A stretch of 64,000 nt of DNA, from contig CM034411.1 of NCBI GenBank assembly GCA_019925095.2, positions 283,001 through 347,000 of the forward strand. Direction: 5' to 3'. This DNA is from Dendrolimus kikuchii (Eukaryota > Arthropoda > Insecta > Lepidoptera > Lasiocampidae). The notes under the pieces are model-generated. The model did no database searches. It had not been told where the DNA came from and was given only the letters and a program-made list of their open reading frames with translations. Shown here piece after piece: positions 59,591 to 64,000 of this stretch (the first letter of the stretch is position 1; every line of letters starts with the position of its first letter). Position numbers and translations under genes: made by a program.

Positions 59591-61147
59591 TATCAATATT
59601 TTATACATACATATATACATACATACATAACTTCACGGCAGTTCCCTCGCGGGGTAGGCACGAACAACAGAGCGCCATTTAGGCTTATTCTTACACACCT
59701 CACTTGCTTCTTTGACATTCATCACTCTTGTCATGCACGCTCGTCTGTTCTTAAGTCGCCTAACATCAATATTTTATACATACACACATACATACATACA
59801 TAACTTCACGCCAGTTCCCTCGCGGGGTAGGCACGAACAACAGAGCGCCATTCAGGCTTATTCTTACACACCTCACTTGCTTCTTTGACATTCATAACTC
59901 TTGTCATGCACGCTCGTCTGTTCTTAAGTCTCCTAACATCAATATTTTATACATACATACATACATAACTTCACGCCAGTACCCTCGCGTGGTAGGCACG
60001 AACAACAGAGCGCCATTCAGGCTTATTCTTACACACCTCACTTGCTTCTTTGACATTCATAACTCTTGTCATGCACGCTCGTCTGTTCTTAAGTCTCCTA
60101 ACATCAATATTTTATACATACACACATACATACATACATAACTTCACGCCAGTACCCTCGCGTGGTAGGCACGAACAACAGAGCGCCATTCAGGCTTATT
60201 CTTACACACCTCACTTGCTTCTTTGACATTCATAACTCTTGTCATGCACGCTCGTCTGTTCTTAAGTCTCCTAACATCAATATTTTATACATACACACAT
60301 ACATACATACATAACTTCACGCCAGTTCCCTCGCGGGGTAGGCACGAACAACAGAGCGCCATTCAGGCTTATTCTTACACACCTCACTTGCTTCTTTGAC
60401 ATTCATAACTCTTGTCATGCACGCTCGTCTGTTCTTAAGTCTCCTAACATCAATATTTTATACATACATACATACATAACTTCACGCCAGTACCCTCGCG
60501 TGGTAGGCACGAACAACAGAGCGCCATTCAGGCTTATTCTTACACACCTCACTTGCTTCTTTGACATTCATAACTCTTGTCATGCACGCTCGTCTGTTCT
60601 TAAGTCGCCTAACATCAATATTTTATACATACACACATACATACATACATAACTTCACGCCAGTTCCCTCGCGGGGTAGGCACGAACAACAGAGCGCCAT
60701 TCAGGCTTATTCTCACACACCTCACTTGCTCCTTTGACGTTCATAACTCTTGTCATGCACGCTCGTCTGTTCTTAAGTCTCCTAACATCAATATTTTATA
60801 CATACACACATACATACATACATAACTTCACGCCAGTTCCCTCGCGGGGTAGGCACGAACAACAGAGCGCCATTTAGGCTTATTCTCACACACCTCACTT
60901 GCTCCTTTGACGTTCATAACTCTTGTCATGCACGCTCGTCTGTTCTTAAGGCTCCTAACATCAATATTTTATACATACACACATACATACATACATAACT
61001 TCACGCCAGTTCCCTCGCGGGGTAGGCACGAACAACAGAGCGCCATTCAGGCTTATTCTCACACACCTCACTTGCTCCTTTGACGTTCATAACTCTTGTC
61101 ATGCACGCTCGTCTGTTCTTAAGTCTCCTAACATCAATATTTTATAC
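59591..61147 (-). repeat. Nine-copy tandem array of an RTE-like LINE tail
   Basis: Units start at 59591, 59764, 59937, 60102, 60275, 60448, 60613, 60786 and 60959; the last ends at 61131. Unit length is 173 bp, except two of 165 bp (starting 59937 and 60448) that lack 8 bp of the (TACA)n tract. Each unit is the last about 130 bp of the [12 protein letters not shown] plus a TCAATATTTTATAC linker, and a final copy of the linker closes the array at 61133-61146. Shared variants group the units (TACCCTCGCGTGG in units 3, 4 and 6; CTCACACACC plus GACGTTC in units 7-9). Confidence 0.93.
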
Positions 61148-61534
61148 TGAGAACATATGTATTTAATTCGTCAAATATAAATTTAAAAAGTATAAGCTTA
61201 GGGGTCAATATGAATATTTTAAAGCTCTCCGAGTGCGAAAATAAACAACGAAACTTGTAATTAATACACCGGTTATGAATCCCAATTAAAAACATTAATA
61301 AGGTAACGTAATACTTGGACAATTAACATGGTCCGAATTGCGTTCATTAATCGGGGAACCATCACTCCGGCCGCCTCCGCGAGATCGGGTTACCTACAAT
61401 AAATTCGCTAAAGGCAATTTAAGTTGTAAGGCGTAGGATTCGGCCCAATTTACAGCGTGTAAACCCGCTTTACTCAACCTATGGGCCGTCGAGCCTTTGA
61501 GTGTGACCCGCAAATGTCAATACATCCATACATA
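61148..61534. other. No feature seen
   Basis: No coding or repeated sequence that I can support. Confidence 0.45.
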
Positions 61535-62290
61535 AACGGAGAAAGAATACAATTTCCTGCGGCCGGAAGGCCGGTTGTAAAAGGCCAGTCTGGATGGCTA
61601 CCACCCCTTGTGTAGTTTTTTTTTTTTATTATTGACATCTCTACGGACTCGTGTTCCGTACCCTTTTTTACTACTTAATTTCTATGAAAAATTTTAGACT
61701 CCATACACGCTTATTGTTTATTTTTGTTACTGTGTGTGACATTAATTTAGTGATTTTTATGTTTTGGTGTACCTTAAGAATAACTTATTATATTAATTTA
61801 TTCTAATTTTCTGTTACATGCTGGTGTTGTGAGGAAGTGCATGTGCAGTGTTGGCCTTATATCTATACTTATATATAGTCTTATCTAGTGCCATGTGTGT
61901 TGTTTTTTTTCTTTTCTGTGCCTGGGTTATTAGTTTTTAGGCTCTTTGTGTGTCTTGGTTTGTTTGTAAAGTGTGTGTATAAGTTTTATTGTTAGTTATA
62001 TGTTTGTGGCTTTGTGTGGTGTTATAATTTATTGTTTAATTGTTGTCTAGATTATGCCGGCATACCAACCTTGAGTGGTGGTCCGGCATTAGTGGCCAGG
62101 CTCCAGTCTCCCTTAAGATGCTCCCTTGCAGCGCATTTGATGTTGCAAATTTTTATCAGGCAAAGAAAAAATATACTACATAATTGTATAATATAATGGA
62201 TTTACATCGGTGATATCTTTGGTATTGCACAAGTCCATAGAGGTCGTAACCACTTTCCATCAAGAGGATCGTCAGCCTGCCTACTATGTA
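61535..62290 (-). mobile_element. SINE-like module (family T), split by family X
   Basis: Left part 61535-61616 (GGAGAAAGAATACAATTTCCTGC to CCACCCC), right part 62043-62290 (ATTATGCCGGCATACCAACC to GTCAGCCTGCC). The two parts join in register once the X insert is removed. More diverged than other copies. Confidence 0.65.
61617..62042 (-). mobile_element. Family X retroposon nested in family T
   Basis: Starts with a T-run and TTATTATTGACATCTCTACGG, matching 57770 onward, and ends near TTATAATTTATTGTTTAATTG. TTGTGTAG (61608-61615) and TTGTCTAG (62043-62050) could be a target duplication with one change. Confidence 0.65.
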
Positions 62291-63149
62291 TTTCAGTAAT
62301 TAAAAATACCTAAATTAAATAAAGTTATAAACCGCAGATCCACATCTAGCACTTCTGACTGATGTAAACAGCTTATTTGGTTTTTTACGGATCTGTAGTC
62401 ATTTTAACAAGAGCAGAATCAATACGTTTTCGTCATGTCTTAGATAAAAACTGATTTGTGTTATTATATTGGACTAATTTGAGTTTTCAATAACCAATCT
62501 ATAATAATTTTAATCAGCGTATACTATTTACACTAATTTTCATTGAAAGTTAAATTGACAGATATAACTATCTTTGAAAGTATTTTTGAAGCTTTATAAC
62601 CACAATTTTTACGACTTACAATCTGATTTATTGTACACTTAAACAAAGTATTATCACACTCAAGATATCTTCATATTTTTTCATGATGGATATATAATAT
62701 ATTTATATTTATTGATTAATTAATGTAATAACTATTATCAAAAACTGAAATATCCTATAAATAAACCTAATTTAAAAATTATAGTAAAACCTATATTAAA
62801 ACCCGTCCAGCCCCACCAGACCACTGTCGCTGGGCATTGTACCTGGCAGGCTGGCAGCATTACCTCGCTGGATACAAAGGCTAACCCTTTGAGCGAGATA
62901 AGCTCCAGCCTTCCGGTCTCATGATTTTTCATGATTGTTACTAAACATACCAACATGACTTAAACATTCAAAATATTTGATCTTCTGTTACATAAGTGGC
63001 AGCTAACCCTTATTATTGTTTCCTATTTAAGTTACAGCATTAGAAAGTGTACTTTCTTTCAGATAAGTCTACTATACTCCAAGAAAAAAAGCGTTATGAT
63101 CTACAAGGACAGATGTAATTGAAGATTTCATAAGTGGACCATATTTACC
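62291..63149. other. No gene seen; one weak repeat
   Basis: 62815-62920 (CCTGGCAGGCTGGCAGCATTACC...CTCCAGCCTTCCGGTCTC) resembles 3140-3225. Otherwise AT-rich. Confidence 0.4.
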
Positions 63150-63625
63150 AAAGTAAATACATACATACATACATATTATACATAACTTCAGGTCAATTCC
63201 CTTGCGGGGTAGGCACGAACAACAGAGCGCCATTCAGGCTTATTCTTACACACCTCACTTGCTTCTTTGACATTCATAGCTCTTGTCATGCACGCTCGTT
63301 TGTTCTTAAGGATCCTGACATTACCTTCTGCTAGTACACGATCAGTTTGATCATGGAAAGTGTGTCGTGACCTTCCACGACTTCTGCATCCAACCACTTT
63401 TGCATTGTATATCTGTTTAGTCATTCTTTCATCATGCATTCTTTCCACATGCCCGAACCACCGGAGCATTTCTTTCCTTACCTTCACCCCGATACTCTCA
63501 CCCAACTCTTGCTTCCATACGTGAGCGTAGGTACCAGCATCGCGTTGTGTATGGCAAGCTGGGCCTTCTGGCTGAGGTTCTTGGCGCCTAGAAGTTTACC
63601 TAACGGTCCATTCACACTATTCCCC
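63150..63625 (-). pseudogene. RTE-like LINE C-terminal half
   Basis: On the minus strand: NLSQKAQLAIHNA-type text near 63590, a frameshifted junction around 63505, then [36 protein letters not shown] and AYPARELT-stop, with a (TATG)n tail. Compared with 56133-56690, the segment between 'YAYGSE' and 'VGVKV' is deleted. 5' truncated at ATTCCCCAAATTTACC. Confidence 0.8.
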
Positions 63626-64000
63626 AAATTTACCAAAGGAGCTACAAAGTCTTGAGATTAGTATAAATATATATTATAAAAAATCTATGGCTGGAGAATA
63701 TCTTTCGTCGTTTCTACTCCTTGGATATAAACATAAATTGCTTCGAAATAGTGATAAGATTGCTTTATTTCGATTTAAAATATTTATATTTTTCTACTCG
63801 CTAGCATTGAGACCGTACCCTTTTCACTACAGCGCTAGTATAAGCATGATACCTGCCTCGAATGTTGTTACGCCGTTCCTATATAAATTATACGAGTTCT
63901 CCTCCTAATTAGTTAAGTTTTTACTTGGAATTAACTTGGCTATACTCTCACATACTTCTTGTAATTTCGGAACTTAACTTTCAGCTTAACTTTCAAAGTT
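63626..64000. other. No feature seen
   Basis: AT-rich to the end of the window; no supported gene. Confidence 0.45.

Noticed and set aside
59591..61147. A CRISPR-like array
   Set aside because: Regular units, but the whole unit is repeated without unique spacers, and the content is a LINE tail in a eukaryotic genome.

Overview
This is eukaryotic, intron-rich-genome-style sequence with no host gene that I can recognise. It reads as an insect genome, most likely a butterfly or moth. The reasons are: short non-autonomous Helitrons of the type common in Lepidoptera (the 'AGCTGAAGAG...CGCGGGCACAGCTAGT' family), tRNA-derived SINEs ending near 'CAGCAGTGGG', RTE-like and jockey-like LINE fragments, and four full-length BEL/Pao LTR retrotransposons. 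The background is AT-rich; the BEL/Pao coding regions are clearly more GC-rich. Almost everything readable is transposable-element derived, often nested.

Layout. 1-6.77 kb: RTE-like LINE tails, a solo LTR with a 4-bp target duplication, a tRNA-derived SINE, an inverted pair of Helitrons, a jockey-like reverse-transcriptase fragment, a second LTR split by a nested retroposon, and a composite Helitron with a 50-codon reading frame. 6.78-13.4 kb: intact BEL/Pao copy 1 (+). 13.4-18.1 kb: LINE/SINE debris, AT microsatellites, a fold-back element, a perfect 21-bp hairpin and a symmetrical CCAAT-TATA-ATTGG motif. 18.08-24.7 kb: intact BEL/Pao copy 2 (-). 24.7-29.0 kb: a palindrome-bearing repeat, a diverged BEL remnant fused to jockey sequence, a solo LTR and a second composite Helitron. 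29.03-35.64 kb: intact BEL/Pao copy 3 (-). 35.7-40.3 kb: a dead RTE-like RT and several SINE-like modules. 40.35-47.2 kb: a second BEL/Pao lineage (-) with gag and pol in one frame separated by one UGA. 47.2-59.5 kb: a dense mosaic of SINEs, Helitrons, fold-back elements and LINE tails. 59.59-61.15 kb: nine tandem copies of one RTE tail. 61.2-64 kb: nested SINE-like repeats and an RTE-like fragment.

How the parts relate. The BEL/Pao copies carry gag, protease, RT, RNase H and integrase and are the only coding sequences that look intact; they have what is needed for retrotransposition. Three copies of one lineage are almost identical inside (proteins differ at two residues), but their LTRs are discordant and their flanks do not match. 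This points to recombination, gene conversion or assembly joins. The second BEL lineage has two identical LTRs and a UGA-CUA stop-readthrough context between gag and pol. The non-autonomous elements (SINE-like modules, Helitrons, fold-backs) would depend on machinery encoded elsewhere.

Limits: repeat family names are by eye, boundaries of degenerate copies are approximate, and no alignment or database search was run.
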